64,000 nucleotides of DNA, taken from Roseovarius sp. W115. GTDB lineage: Bacteria > Pseudomonadota > Alphaproteobacteria > Rhodobacterales > Rhodobacteraceae. The notes beneath the pieces are model-generated. The model saw only the letters and a list, made by a program, of their open reading frames with translations. It was not told the origin of the DNA and did not search any database. Positions 53,443 to 62,633 of this stretch are shown here, one piece after another. Made by a program: the position numbers and the translations under genes. Positions within the stretch are counted from its first letter, which is position 1. Every line of letters starts with the position of its first letter. The DNA is taken from assembly GCF_032842945.2 (NCBI RefSeq), contig NZ_CP146606.1:2794501-2858500 (forward strand). Direction: 5' to 3'.

Positions 53443-54627
53443 TCACCCCCCAAGCGCCGCCACACCAGGCAAGGTCTTGCCTTCCATCCATTCCAGAAAG
53501 GCACCGCCTGCGGTGGAGATATAGGTAAAATCCTCCGCCGCGCCGGCCTGATTGAGGGCGGCGACCGTGTCACCGCCGCCGGCGACCGAGACAAGCGCGC
53601 CTGCGCGGCTTGCTTCTGCGGCATGACGAGCGGCGGCGTTGGTGGCGGCATCGAACGGCTCCAGCTCGAACGCGCCCAAAGGCCCGTTCCAGATGAGCGT
53701 TTTGGAGGCCTCAATCGCGGCATTCACCCGCGCCACGGCTTGCGGCCCGGCGTCGAGGATCATTGCGTCTTCGGGGCAGGCATGGGCGGGCACTACCTCA
53801 TGTGCGGCATTGGCCTTGAATTCCTTGGCCACAACCACATCGGCCGGCAGCAGGATCTCGCACCCGGCGGCCCCGGCCTTGCCCATGATCTCGCGGGCGG
53901 TGTCGGCCATGTCATGTTCACAGAGCGACGTGCCCACGTTCAAACCTTGCGCGGCCAGAAACGTGTTGGCCATGCCGCCGCCGATCACCAGCTTGTCGAC
54001 CTTCTCGACCAGATTGCCCAGAAGATCGAGTTTCGTTGAGACCTTTGCACCGCCGACGACGGCCAGAACCGGGCGCTCAGGTGCGCCCAACGCTGCTTCC
54101 AGCGCGCTCAACTCGGCCTGCATCAACCGGCCTGCACAGGCGGGCAGGTGGCGCGCCAGTGCCTCTGTCGAAGCATGCGCGCGGTGGGCGGCGGAAAAGG
54201 CGTCGTTGCAATAGACATCGCCTAAACTTGCAAGGCGCGCGGCAAATTCCGGGTCATTGGCCTCTTCGCCGGGGTGAAAGCGAATGTTCTCCAAAAGCAG
54301 CACCTCGGCCGCCTTGGCCTCCGCCGTCAGGTTCTCGGCGCCTTCCAGCGTCTCGATGAACTGTACCGAGTGCCCGATGGCCTCGGACAGGGCAGGCACC
54401 ACGTGGCGCAGCGACATCTCGTCCACGACCTTGCCCTTGGGTCGTCCGAAATGGGCCAGCAGCATAGGCTTGCCCCCGGCGGCCAGAATGGCGTCAATCG
54501 TAGGCTTGATCCGGTCGAGGCGGGTGGTGTCGGTGACCTGACCGTTCTCGATGGGCACGTTGATGTCCACGCGTGTGAGTACGGTCTTACCTGTAAGGTC
54601 CACATCATCAAGCGATTTCCAACCCAT
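53443..54627 (-). CDS. pgk: Phosphoglycerate kinase
   Basis: A 394-residue monomeric kinase. Signatures: [14 protein letters not shown] (substrate loop), [21 protein letters not shown], and the nucleotide-binding [11 protein letters not shown] with [16 protein letters not shown]. It makes ATP from 1,3-bisphosphoglycerate. ATG 54627; the longer upstream frame is not conserved. Slightly shifted Asn/Val residues in the first motif (VDINVPIE for VDLNVPM) are normal variants. Confidence 0.97.
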   Translation of the reverse strand: MGWKSLDDVDLTGKTVLTRVDINVPIENGQVTDTTRLDRIKPTIDAILAAGGKPMLLAHFGRPKGKVVDEMSLRHVVPALSEAIGHSVQFIETLEGAENLTAEAKAAEVLLLENIRFHPGEEANDPEFAARLASLGDVYCNDAFSAAHRAHASTEALARHLPACAGRLMQAELSALEAALGAPERPVLAVVGGAKVSTKLDLLGNLVEKVDKLVIGGGMANTFLAAQGLNVGTSLCEHDMADTAREIMGKAGAAGCEILLPADVVVAKEFKANAAHEVVPAHACPEDAMILDAGPQAVARVNAAIEASKTLIWNGPLGAFELEPFDAATNAAARHAAEASRAGALVSVAGGGDTVAALNQAGAAEDFTYISTAGGAFLEWMEGKTLPGVAALGG

Positions 54628-54767
54628 ATCACCCTCTCCCTTGTAGTCTGACCGGTTCGGTGTCGCGCGCCTTTTGGCTTGGCTCCGCCGGGGCGTCAAC
54701 CTCTGGCTTGGCAATCGGGAGCGAAGCGCCTAGGTATCGGGGAACGTTTCATTCAAAGGAGGCCCGA

Positions 54768-55274
54768 ATGGCCGAGATCAAAGATCCAGAAAACACAGTC
54801 CTGATCGAGCTCAAGGACGGCACCGTGACCATTGAGCTTTTGCCCGACGTGGCACCGGGCCATTGTGAACGGATGAAAGAGCTGGCGCGGTCGGGGGCCT
54901 ATGACAATGTGTGTTTTCACCGGGTGATTGATGGCTTCATGGCGCAAACCGGCGATGTGGCGAACGGCAACCTGGAAAAGGATTTCAACATTCGCCTCGC
55001 GGGCACGGGCGGCAGCGACCTGCCTAACCTGAAGGCCGAGTTCTCCGGCGTGCCACATGATCGCGGCACCTTGGGCGCGGCGCGCAGCCAAAACCCTGAC
55101 AGCGCCAATTCTCAATTCTTTATCAACTTCAGCGACAACCACTTTCTCAACCGGCAATACACCGTCTATGGCCGGGTGATTGAAGGTATGGAGCATGTCG
55201 ACGCGATCCTGCGCGGTGAACCTCCGATGAACCCCGACAGGATGATCAGCGTGAAGGTGGCTGCCGATGTATAA
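54768..55274 (+). CDS. ppiB: Cytoplasmic peptidyl-prolyl cis-trans isomerase (cyclophilin)
   Basis: A 168-residue cyclophilin without signal peptide. Active-site features: FHRVIDGFMAQTGD (catalytic Arg in FHRVI), NSQFFINFSDN and the QYTVYGRVIEGMEHVD strand. It speeds proline isomerisation during folding. AAAGGAGG lies before ATG 54768. Its last eight bases overlap the start of an exported paralogue. Confidence 0.95.
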   Translation: MAEIKDPENTVLIELKDGTVTIELLPDVAPGHCERMKELARSGAYDNVCFHRVIDGFMAQTGDVANGNLEKDFNIRLAGTGGSDLPNLKAEFSGVPHDRGTLGAARSQNPDSANSQFFINFSDNHFLNRQYTVYGRVIEGMEHVDAILRGEPPMNPDRMISVKVAADV

Positions 55275-55818
55275 GACGTTTCTTGCTGCAAGCCTGATCG
55301 CTCTGGCCGCACCTGCCGTGGCCACGGAAATGACGATTGAGATCGTGGGCGAAGCCATGGGCACCGTCACGATTGATCTTCTGGAAGATGTGGCGCCAGG
55401 TCACGTGGCGCAAATTTCGGAGCTGGCAAACGAAGGCGCCTATGACAACGTGGTGTTTCATCGCGTGATCGATGGCTTCATGGCACAGACCGGTGATGTT
55501 GAGTTCGGCAAAGAAGGCGAAGACATGCGTCTGGCTGGCCGCGGTGGCAGTGAACGGCCCGATCTGGCGGCGGAGTTTTCCGATGTGCCGTTTGATCGTG
55601 GCGTTGTGGGTATGGCACGGGCACAGGACCCCAACAGTGCCAACAGTCAGTTCTTCATCATGTTTGATGCAGGCCACTTCCTGAATGGGCAATACACCGT
55701 CGTTGGCCGCGTAACCGAAGGTATGGATATTATCGACGCCATCAAGCGCGGCACAGGACCAAACGGAGCCGTGGTGGGCGCGCCAGATGTGATGCGCAAG
55801 GTTTCGGTCAGCGAATAA
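55267..55818 (+). CDS. Exported peptidyl-prolyl cis-trans isomerase (cyclophilin)
   Basis: A 183-residue cyclophilin with a signal peptide (about 1-19; FLAASLIALAAPAVAT). The active-site segments FHRVIDGFMAQTGD and NSQFFIMFDAGHF closely match the upstream gene, so the pair arose by duplication plus gain or loss of the signal. It would act in the periplasm. It overlaps ppiB by eight bases, so both are made from one message. Confidence 0.93.
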   Translation: MYKTFLAASLIALAAPAVATEMTIEIVGEAMGTVTIDLLEDVAPGHVAQISELANEGAYDNVVFHRVIDGFMAQTGDVEFGKEGEDMRLAGRGGSERPDLAAEFSDVPFDRGVVGMARAQDPNSANSQFFIMFDAGHFLNGQYTVVGRVTEGMDIIDAIKRGTGPNGAVVGAPDVMRKVSVSE

Positions 55819-55821
55819 GCC

Positions 55822-56613
55822 ATGGTACCCACGGGCTATGAGCCTCTGAACACGCTCAAGCCCGTGGCTGAGGGCCTCTGGATTGTCGACGGTCCAGCGA
55901 TCAAATCCTATGGGTTTCCGTTTTCAACGCGCGCCACTGTGGCGCAGTTGGAGAATGGAGACATCTGGGTGCATTCGCCCACGCAACTGACCGATAGCCT
56001 GCGCGCTGAGCTGGACGCGCTGGGACCTGTTCGCCACCTCATTGCACCCAATCAGATCCACTATCTAAACATTGCCGATTGGTGCAATGCGTATCCCGAA
56101 GCAACGTTTTGGGCGGCCCCCGGTGTGCATGACCGGGCCGCCAAGAATGGTCTGAGCCTGCCCGAAAGCACGGCGTTGCGCTCCAATGGACCTGAAGAGG
56201 CTTGGAAGGGACAGATCGACCAACTCATCGTGCGCGGCAGCCGCTGGCACAAGGAGGTGGTGTTCTTTCATCGTGCGGGGGAAACACTTGTGCTGACGGA
56301 TCTCATCGAGGCGTTTGAGACAGAGAAACTGCCAGCGCATTGCCGCCCCTTTGCCTGGCTCAACGGGATTGATGACAGCGACGGGAAAACACCACCCCTC
56401 ATTGCCTGGAGCTTTCGGGACAAAGACGCCTTTGCCGAGGACATCGAGCAGATGATTGAGTGGCGACCGCGTCGGGTGATTATCGCCCATGGGCGGTGGT
56501 ATGAACGTGACGGTGTAGGGGAGCTGGAACGCGCCTTCCGCCGAGTTTTGCGCGCGCGGCGCTGGGATAGCGCGATCAAGGATATGAAAGACCGCGAAAA
56601 TTCCGAGCGGTAG
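55822..56613 (+). CDS. DUF4336 family protein
   Basis: A 263-residue soluble protein that fits DUF4336: VAEGLWIVDGPAIKSYGFPF at the start, RHLIAPNQIHYLNIADW (a metallo-beta-lactamase-like HxxH-lacking variant), and TLVLTDLIEAFE and RVIIAHGRWYE near the end. The fold recalls metallo-hydrolases with a degenerate metal site; no activity is known. It starts three bases after the exported cyclophilin and is the last gene of that operon. Confidence 0.82.
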   Translation: MVPTGYEPLNTLKPVAEGLWIVDGPAIKSYGFPFSTRATVAQLENGDIWVHSPTQLTDSLRAELDALGPVRHLIAPNQIHYLNIADWCNAYPEATFWAAPGVHDRAAKNGLSLPESTALRSNGPEEAWKGQIDQLIVRGSRWHKEVVFFHRAGETLVLTDLIEAFETEKLPAHCRPFAWLNGIDDSDGKTPPLIAWSFRDKDAFAEDIEQMIEWRPRRVIIAHGRWYERDGVGELERAFRRVLRARRWDSAIKDMKDRENSER

Positions 56614-56635
56614 GTTTGTGGCAAATCGCGGAGCC

Positions 56636-56725
56636 TCCGGCGGGGATATTTTCAGCAAAGAGAAAAGGCGGGTTCTGGACTTTCTTCTTGCCTGAAATAT
56701 CCCGGGGTTTGGGGCAGCGCCCCAA
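56636..56725. terminator. Repeat-type bidirectional terminator between convergent genes
   Basis: GGGATATTT (56643-56651) pairs with AAATATCCC (56695-56703), extended on both sides (TCAG/CTGA), with purine-rich and pyrimidine-rich inner arms. It is followed by TTGGGGC-AGC-GCCCCAA (56709-56725) and GCGGC-GCA-GCCGC (56740-56752). The phrase CCTCCGGCGGGGATATTT recurs in intergenic regions of this family. It separates DUF4336 (plus) from the permease (minus). Confidence 0.7.
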
Positions 56726-56767
56726 CTCAGAATTGTTTTGCGGCGCAGCCGCTCATCTGGCCTGCGG

Positions 56768-57574
56768 TCAGCGGATGATATTCATGCGCAGTTTCAGTTT
56801 TTGGCGGTTGTCCTGAGGCAGGTGGCGGTTGAGATAGCGGTTGATCAGCCCGAAAAGCCCGATAACGCAGAGCGTCAGTAGGATGAAATAGCCTGCGAGG
56901 ATCGGGTAGGGCACAAACGGGTTGAAGGTCTTGTCGGCGAAGTAGCTGGCGTAGTAGAGCGCGTCTCCGCGTTGTTGCCAGGCAGGAAAGGCCGAAAAGA
57001 AGACCAGTGTGGTGGCATGGAAGAGGAAAATCGCCTCGTTTGTATAAGCAGGCCAGGCCAGCCGCAGCATGGTGGGCCAGATGATCTTGCGAAAGCGTGG
57101 CCAGCCCGAAAACCCGTAGGCATCAGCGGCCTCTACATCGCCCTTAGGGATAGAGCGCAGTGCCCCGTAGAAAATCTCGCCCGAATAGGCGGCAGTGTTG
57201 AGGAAAAGCACGATGAGCGCACCCAGCCAGGCGGCGGTGAAGGGGTCAAAGACCGGATTCACCTGTTTCAGGCTGAGAAAGGCGAAATAGGCAAAGAAGA
57301 ACTGGATAAAGAGCGGCGAGCCGCGAAAGAGGAATATGAACCACTCTGAGGGTTTGCGCAGCAGTGGATTCTTCGCACCTTTGCCAAGCGCAACCGCCGT
57401 TGCGAGTAAAAAGCCGCATAACAGCGCCAGAACACCAAAATAGATGTTCCAGATCATGCCAGAGCCGATCAGGGTGAATTGCTGACAGAGGGTGAAATCC
57501 TCTTTTGGCAAAAGCCGTTCGCCAAAACCGATTGAGCGAAAGGCGTAGGCTTGTACTGTCTCCCAGCAACTCAT
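56768..57574 (-). CDS. Polar amino-acid ABC transporter permease (HisM/ArtM type)
   Basis: A 268-residue permease with about five to six helices. The cytoplasmic EAA loop, which docks the ATPase, reads EAADAYGFSGWPRFRKIIWP. It forms the channel with the neighbouring permease. ATG 57574 gives a short polar N-terminus (SCWETVQAYAFRSIG) and overlaps the upstream permease stop by four bases; the long frame beyond it is out of family. Substrate class from family and partners: basic/opine-like amino acids. Confidence 0.88.
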   Translation of the reverse strand: MSCWETVQAYAFRSIGFGERLLPKEDFTLCQQFTLIGSGMIWNIYFGVLALLCGFLLATAVALGKGAKNPLLRKPSEWFIFLFRGSPLFIQFFFAYFAFLSLKQVNPVFDPFTAAWLGALIVLFLNTAAYSGEIFYGALRSIPKGDVEAADAYGFSGWPRFRKIIWPTMLRLAWPAYTNEAIFLFHATTLVFFSAFPAWQQRGDALYYASYFADKTFNPFVPYPILAGYFILLTLCVIGLFGLINRYLNRHLPQDNRQKLKLRMNIIR

Positions 57575-58470
57575 GCCGCGGCCTTTCGTTGAGACTCGCC
57601 GCCCGTGGTGGCTTGCCCGTGGGTCAGGCGGGTCATGAGGCGTTCCAGGAAGACCTCGGAGACCTTGGTCAGGCCAAGATAGAACACCAAGAGTGCGAGG
57701 AAATACCACATGCGCCAGTCGCCATGGGGATACTCGGTAAAGCGCGGCAGGGCTGTGCCGCCCAACTCGCGGGCCCAGTAGACGATGTCCTCGACGCCCA
57801 GCAGGAACAAAAGCGGTGTAGCCTTGGTCAGCACCATCCACAAATTGGACAGGCCGGGCAGGGCGTAGACCCACATTTGCGGGACGAGGATGCGCCAGAA
57901 GCTCTGGCGTGGGCTCATCCCATACGCCTCTGCAGTCTCAATTTGAGCACGCGGCACGGCGCGCATGGCGCCAAAGAGCACATTGGCGGCAAAGGCGCCA
58001 AAGACGATGGCAAAGGTCAGAACGGCGATGAAAAACCCGTAAGTTTCGTGCACCCATTGCGGCGCTTCACCCAGCGGGAGCTTGGCGGCCTGACAGACGA
58101 CAAAGTCATTTCCCTGGCGCACCGGTTCGGACCAGTCGGGGCACTTCACGCGGTGGCGGATGTATTCGAACGCCTGATCCAGCGCGATGACGAAAAAGAG
58201 GAAGAAGGCGATGTCGGGCACGCCGCGCACAATGGAGATGTAGCCCTTGCCGAACCAGCGGAGTGGCAGGATGCGTGAGCGGGCCGCTGTGGCGCCGGCA
58301 AAGCCAAAGGCGAGGGCCGTGGGGGCTGTGATGGCCAGAAGGACCATGACGGTGATGAACGAATAATAGAGATTGCTGTGTTTCGTTGTGGTCAAATAAC
58401 ACGACAGCCATTTGACGCCAGACAGGGTCTCGGGATCAACACAGTAGCTGAACATTAAATTCGATCGCAT
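57571..58470 (-). CDS. Polar amino-acid ABC transporter permease (HisQ/ArtQ type)
   Basis: A 299-residue permease, longer than usual because of an insertion of about 50 residues between helices (HRVKCPDWSEPVRQGNDF) with two cysteines that would lie in the periplasm. EAA loop: ETAEAYGMSPRQSFWRILVP. It pairs with the next permease and with the ATPase and binding protein further upstream. Divergent from the FAD oxidoreductase gene with 119 bases between. Confidence 0.87.
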   Translation of the reverse strand: MRSNLMFSYCVDPETLSGVKWLSCYLTTTKHSNLYYSFITVMVLLAITAPTALAFGFAGATAARSRILPLRWFGKGYISIVRGVPDIAFFLFFVIALDQAFEYIRHRVKCPDWSEPVRQGNDFVVCQAAKLPLGEAPQWVHETYGFFIAVLTFAIVFGAFAANVLFGAMRAVPRAQIETAEAYGMSPRQSFWRILVPQMWVYALPGLSNLWMVLTKATPLLFLLGVEDIVYWARELGGTALPRFTEYPHGDWRMWYFLALLVFYLGLTKVSEVFLERLMTRLTHGQATTGGESQRKAAA

Positions 58471-58589
58471 CCCGCCGTTTGTTCACTCCCAGTGGTCCCG
58501 CATTGCTTTGTGGCTGTCAATCTCAATTCGCGTTATGCAGCTGGTAATGCGACCCAGGATCGCGTCAATTTGGTCGAAGGGACAGCAGA

Positions 58590-59675
58590 ATGGCACAGAA
58601 CGTGATCATTGTCGGTGCAGGGATCATCGGGGCAGCGGTGGCGTACCGGCTGCAGAGCCAGGGCGCGCAAGTTACCGTGGTGCATGATGGCAGAGCACGC
58701 GCAACTGATGCGTCATTTGGCTGGATCAACGCGTCGTTCTTTCTCGATCATGCGCATTTTCGCTTGCGGCATGAGGGGATCGCGGCTTGGCAACGTCTTA
58801 TGCGCGCTGTGGCTTTGCCGATCCGGCAAACCGGGTGTTTGTGCTGGGAACAGCAGGGCGCGGCCTTGCAGGCGCAGGCACAGGAGCTTGGGGATCTTGG
58901 CTATCCACTGGAGATTATTGATCGGAACCAGTTTCAAGCTCTGGAGCCGCATGTGGCCAATGCTCCGGAACAGTGCCTCTATTTTCCCGATGAGATGGCC
59001 ATTGATTCCGTGGCCGTGACACAAGTCTTGCTGGATGCCGCCGTGGCGGAGGGCGCAAAAGAGTTGTCGGGGCTGGAAGTGCAAGAGATCTTGCGCGACG
59101 GCGGGCGTGTGACAGGCGTGCAAACGCCGCTGGGGCCGCTTGTAGCGGATCAGGTTTTGGTGGCAGCAGGAACCGGGACGCAGGCGTTGATGCACAAGGT
59201 GGGTGTGCATGTGCCCTTGGTGGAGCGTCCTGCGCTGGTACTGACGACCAATCCATTGCCCAAACTGGTGGACCATGTGCTGGTCTCAGAGTTGGGGGAA
59301 GTGACGCAATGCGAAAACGGTGACCTGATCCATCCGGTTGCAGTGGGGCATCAGAGCGATGCGGCAGAGCGGATTGATCTGGCCCCGGATGAGGCAGGGG
59401 ATGCTGCTCTGTTGCGACTAAAAGCGATGTTTCCGGGCGTTGCGATGTCGCGTGCAGGCGTGCAGCTTGCCCATCGGCCTGTGCCGGAAGATGGAATGCC
59501 GGTTGTTGGGGGCGTTGAGGGTGGGCTTTACGTGGCGGTCATGCATTCCGGCATCACGCTTGCCGCGATTATGGCGGAGTTGATTGCAGACGAGCTGCAA
59601 CAGGGCGTCAGCAATCAGAGCGGTGGATGGCTTGGCCCTTACAGACCAGAGAGGTTCGCAGCGCCCCAAACGTAA
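58590..59675 (+). CDS. FAD-dependent amino-acid oxidoreductase (DAO/DadA-like)
   Basis: A 361-residue flavoprotein: VIIVGAGIIGAAVAYRLQSQ binds FAD at the N-terminus, FGWINASF lies near the flavin and the C-terminal strand HSGITLAAIMAELIADEL closes the site. It probably oxidises an amino acid or opine-like compound. It is encoded inside the ABC-transporter locus on the opposite strand, which suggests it works on the transported substrate. Single gene with a hairpin just after its stop. Confidence 0.85.
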   Translation: MAQNVIIVGAGIIGAAVAYRLQSQGAQVTVVHDGRARATDASFGWINASFFLDHAHFRLRHEGIAAWQRLMRAVALPIRQTGCLCWEQQGAALQAQAQELGDLGYPLEIIDRNQFQALEPHVANAPEQCLYFPDEMAIDSVAVTQVLLDAAVAEGAKELSGLEVQEILRDGGRVTGVQTPLGPLVADQVLVAAGTGTQALMHKVGVHVPLVERPALVLTTNPLPKLVDHVLVSELGEVTQCENGDLIHPVAVGHQSDAAERIDLAPDEAGDAALLRLKAMFPGVAMSRAGVQLAHRPVPEDGMPVVGGVEGGLYVAVMHSGITLAAIMAELIADELQQGVSNQSGGWLGPYRPERFAAPQT

Positions 59676-59676
59676 A

Positions 59677-59703
59677 ACGAGCCGCGCAAGGGCGGCTCGT
59701 TCT
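59677..59703. terminator. Hairpin terminator shared by the oxidoreductase and binding-protein genes
   Basis: ACGAGCCGC (59677-59685) pairs with GCGGCTCGT (59692-59700) around GCAAGG, followed by TCTGT. It lies between the two convergent stops (59675 and 59721) and would stop both. A minus-strand message from the ATPase and binding protein would then not normally reach the permeases. Confidence 0.8.
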
Positions 59704-59720
59704 GTCGGAGATCGGGCGGA

Positions 59721-60440
59721 TCAGAAGCCCGGGCCGATTTCCCATTTTTCGAGCAGCGCATTGAGCGAGCCATCTGCCTTCATGGACTCAATGGCCGCAT
59801 CCAGCTTGGCTTTGAGCTCTGTATCGCTTTCGCGCAGACCCAAACCAACGCCTCCACCAATCAGTTCTTCTTGGTCAAGCATGACCAGATCGCCGTCTTC
59901 TGCGGCAATCGGTGTCAAAAACGCTTTGTCAGCCAGAACGGCGTCGGCTTCGCCATTGCGGACTGCGGCGATGGTTTCTTCGGGTGTTGCGAATTCCACA
60001 AGAGTATTGCCGGATTCTGCAATGAACGCCGCCTGAATCGTGTTGGACTGGGCGGCAACCACACCACCCGAGATGTCAGCATCTGCTGATGTTGCAAGAT
60101 AGGCTGACGGATCGGGCTGTGTGTAGTTCTGTGTGAAATCAATGACTTCGTCGCGTTCGGCGGTGATCGACATGCCGGCGATGATGACGTCGTAGTTGCC
60201 GGACACCAGGTTGGGGATGATTGAGTCCCATTCATTGGTGACCCACTCACAGGTCAGTTCTGCGCGTGCGCAGAGCTCGTCGCCCACTTCGCGCTCAAAT
60301 CCGTCAACTTCACCGGCGTCGTTGATGAAGTTGTATGGTGCATAGGCGCCTTCGGTGCCCAGGCGGACAGTTTTGTCCTCGGCCATTGCAAGGCCGCTGG
60401 ACAGTGCCAGCGCCAATGCAGAAACGACTAGTTTTTTCAT
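59721..60440 (-). CDS. Polar amino-acid ABC transporter substrate-binding protein
   Basis: A 239-residue periplasmic binding protein with a signal peptide (about 1-20, ending LAMAE). The mature start TVRLGTEGAYAPYNFINDAGEVDGF and NEWDSIIPNLVSGNYDVIIAGM (in part) are typical of the His/Lys/Arg/Orn and opine-binding group, SBP family 3. The ATPase gene is 30 bases upstream on the same strand. Confidence 0.92.
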   Translation of the reverse strand: MKKLVVSALALALSSGLAMAEDKTVRLGTEGAYAPYNFINDAGEVDGFEREVGDELCARAELTCEWVTNEWDSIIPNLVSGNYDVIIAGMSITAERDEVIDFTQNYTQPDPSAYLATSADADISGGVVAAQSNTIQAAFIAESGNTLVEFATPEETIAAVRNGEADAVLADKAFLTPIAAEDGDLVMLDQEELIGGGVGLGLRESDTELKAKLDAAIESMKADGSLNALLEKWEIGPGF

Positions 60441-60470
60441 TTGGTTACTCCCTTTTCTTAAAGTTTGTTT

Positions 60471-61247
60471 TCAGGCGGCCATGGTCGAGCTGAGAAACTG
60501 CCGCAGCCGGTCTGATTTCGGGGCGCCGAACAGTGTTTCTGGCGCGCCTTCTTCTTCGATGAGACCCTGATGAAGAAAGATCACGTGATCCGACACATCA
60601 TGGGCCAGCTTCATATCATGTGTGACAATCATCATAGTACGGCCTTCCGCGGCCAAGTCTTTGATAACTTTCACAACTTCCTGTTCCAGCTCGGGGTCAA
60701 GCGCCGAAGTGGGTTCGTCAAACAAAAGCGCTTCGGGCTCCATCGCCAGCGCACGGGCAATGGCCGCGCGTTGTTGCTGTCCGCCCGAGAGCTGCGCGGG
60801 GTAGACATCGCATTTATCGCCAATGCCGACCTTGTCGAGGTACTTGCGGGCCGATGCCTCCACCTCGCCATGATCCCGGCCCAGCACAGTCACCGGGGCC
60901 TCCATCACATTTTCCAGAATTGTCAGATGGGCCCAAAGGTTAAATTGCTGGAACACCATGCTGAGGTTCGTGCGGATGCGCAGGACCTGTTTGGAGTCGG
61001 CGGGGCGGCGCGACATGGCCTGACCCGACCATTTCACCGGTTCACCTTTGAAAACGATATCGCCGTCCTGGCTGTCTTCCAAAAGGTTGGCACAACGCAG
61101 AATGGTGGATTTGCCAGACCCCGATGAGCCAATCAATGAGACCACGTCGCCGCGCTTGGCGGTGATATCGACACCCTTGATGACCTCCAAAGTGCCATAG
61201 GCTTTGTGCAGGTTGCGAATTTCAATAACGGGCGTCGTGTCGGACAA
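60471..61247 (-). CDS. Polar amino-acid ABC transporter ATP-binding protein
   Basis: A 258-residue ATPase with Walker A GSSGSGKST, signature LSGGQQQR, Walker B ALLFDEPTSALDP and the switch His in IVTHDMKLAHDV. The D-loop and length match the HisP/GlnQ group. The start is uncertain: TTG 61247 gives SDTTPVIEIRNLHKAYG; an earlier TTG (61316) would add 23 residues of unlikely sequence. First gene of the ATPase/binding-protein pair. Confidence 0.9.
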   Translation of the reverse strand: MSDTTPVIEIRNLHKAYGTLEVIKGVDITAKRGDVVSLIGSSGSGKSTILRCANLLEDSQDGDIVFKGEPVKWSGQAMSRRPADSKQVLRIRTNLSMVFQQFNLWAHLTILENVMEAPVTVLGRDHGEVEASARKYLDKVGIGDKCDVYPAQLSGGQQQRAAIARALAMEPEALLFDEPTSALDPELEQEVVKVIKDLAAEGRTMMIVTHDMKLAHDVSDHVIFLHQGLIEEEGAPETLFGAPKSDRLRQFLSSTMAA

Positions 61248-61330
61248 AGGCAGGTTCCGGTCAGGTGGCAGATGGTTAACACCCGGTACTAGGACGCAAA
61301 AAAATGCACAATGCAACTTTCAAATCGCCG

Positions 61331-61356
61331 AAAAACACCATTTGATTGGTGTTTTT
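61331..61356 (-). terminator. Rho-independent terminator of the PhnD-like gene
   Basis: AAAAACACCA (61331-61340), loop TTTGAT, TGGTGTTTTT (61347-61356): a perfect 10-bp stem that ends in five T on the minus strand. It lies 39 bases after the stop of the PhnD-like gene. Confidence 0.9.
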
Positions 61357-61394
61357 GCCACCAAAGCGGAGTTTTCAGGCTTCTTTCCGCAACG

Positions 61395-62135
61395 TCATGT
61401 GTTTGGTGGCGCCGGAGTTCGCACGCTCAAATAACGCGCTGCGGGGATGTCTACGAGACCATAGAGCGAAAGGGCGTCGCGATCTGTTTCGCTCAAATTG
61501 TCGATGGCTTTGGACAGGGCTGCACGGATTGGGGCCGCATCCTGAGTTAGGGAGGTGATGAAAGGCAGGGTTGGTGTCGGATCTGTCCGCGCAACAACGC
61601 GCAAATGCGCTGCAAACGCATCATAGCGTTGGATGTGCCGCCATGTCAGTGCATCTATCGCCGCAAGATCGGCACGACCGTCGGCCACGGCCTTTGCCGA
61701 GTTGAGATGTCCGCCGGTCTTCAGGGGGTTGGAGAAAGAAAACCCACGATCAAACGCATAATTTGCAGCAGCGGCCCAGCCGCTTTGCGACAATGGTTCA
61801 TTGAAGGCAAAGCGCGCTGTGGAGAATGCCCCGATATCCTGTCTGGGGTCATCAGCGCGTGCGACGAAAACAGAGCAATACTCCCCGGGCGCGCAGCCTT
61901 CCAAACGGTTGTCTGGTGTCCCTACAAGCTGAACCTTTCCATGCAGTCGAGCCCGGTAAGGAAAGCCACAGGTTTGCGATAGAACCAGATCCGATGAGAC
62001 CCAGTGATCCCAGATGTCACCATTACGTGTCACAGTTGCCGGCCCGATCCTCAGTCTGTCACGTATCGAGGCCCACAGCCGATCATTGGCCGCCTGCAAT
62101 TCAGGGCGGTCATACATCGGCAGGCTGGCGATCAT
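61395..62135 (-). CDS. PhnD-like substrate-binding-fold protein without signal peptide
   Basis: A 246-residue protein of the phosphate/phosphonate-binding PhnD-like (PBP2) type: SLPMYDRPELQAANDRLW at the start, QTCGFPYR and the SGHLNSAKAVADGRADLAAIDALTW-like region (GGHLNSAKAVADG, RADLAAIDALTW). No signal peptide is visible, so it may be cytosolic or the start may be wrong. No phosphonate transporter genes adjoin. Last gene of the DUF1330-TerB-TerB operon, 6 bases after TerB. Confidence 0.8.
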   Translation of the reverse strand: MIASLPMYDRPELQAANDRLWASIRDRLRIGPATVTRNGDIWDHWVSSDLVLSQTCGFPYRARLHGKVQLVGTPDNRLEGCAPGEYCSVFVARADDPRQDIGAFSTARFAFNEPLSQSGWAAAANYAFDRGFSFSNPLKTGGHLNSAKAVADGRADLAAIDALTWRHIQRYDAFAAHLRVVARTDPTPTLPFITSLTQDAAPIRAALSKAIDNLSETDRDALSLYGLVDIPAARYLSVRTPAPPNT

Positions 62136-62141
62136 GCGGGT

Positions 62142-62582
62142 TTATCCAGTGTTAGCAACGCGTTGCCGCGCCTTGGCGCTGTCAACGTCATTCACGCCCA
62201 AAAGGCTTGCAGCCAGACGAATGAGCGCATCTTCTTCGGCATCGCGGGCGCCGTCGGCAAGGGCAACTTTCCACAGGGCTTCGACCACGCCGATACGGTC
62301 GTCATAAGCCACCGCATCCTTGATCGCGCGGGTGAAGCGCACCGTGTCGGGGGCTTCGGATTCCAGCGTTTCAGCTTCACTGCGCAAGGTCCGTGTGTCG
62401 GTCGCGCTGAGCGCGTAACGGGTGGAAATGATGCTTTCGATACGTGCCGCCTCGGCGGCGGAGTATTCGCCGTCCGTGCGTGCAAGTCTTACGAGTAAGG
62501 CCGAAAGCGCCAAGCGTGCGTCGCTATCGGTCAACGGCTCTGGCTCTGGTGCCACCAGATTCTTGAGAAAATCAGCAAACAT
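62142..62582 (-). CDS. TerB-like protein, second copy
   Basis: A 146-residue, helical, acidic protein of the TerB (tellurite-resistance B-like) family, residues about 22-135: LALSALLVRLARTDGEYSAAE, FTRAIKDAVAYDDRIGVVEALWKVALADG (in part) and DALIRLAASLLGV. The paired acidic helix pattern resembles calcium-binding TerB/DjlA-N domains. ATG 62582 gives FADFLKNLV. Role unknown; it is a paralogue of the upstream gene. Confidence 0.82.
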   Translation of the reverse strand: MFADFLKNLVAPEPEPLTDSDARLALSALLVRLARTDGEYSAAEAARIESIISTRYALSATDTRTLRSEAETLESEAPDTVRFTRAIKDAVAYDDRIGVVEALWKVALADGARDAEEDALIRLAASLLGVNDVDSAKARQRVANTG

Positions 62583-62633
62583 ACAAGGTGATATAGGCGA
62601 ATGGTGAGCGTGCGCCAATGGGCGACGTGTGGT

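Noticed and set aside
57505..58278. A 257-codon plus-strand frame opposite the ABC permeases
   Set aside because: No domain, and it spans two overlapping permease genes; shadow.
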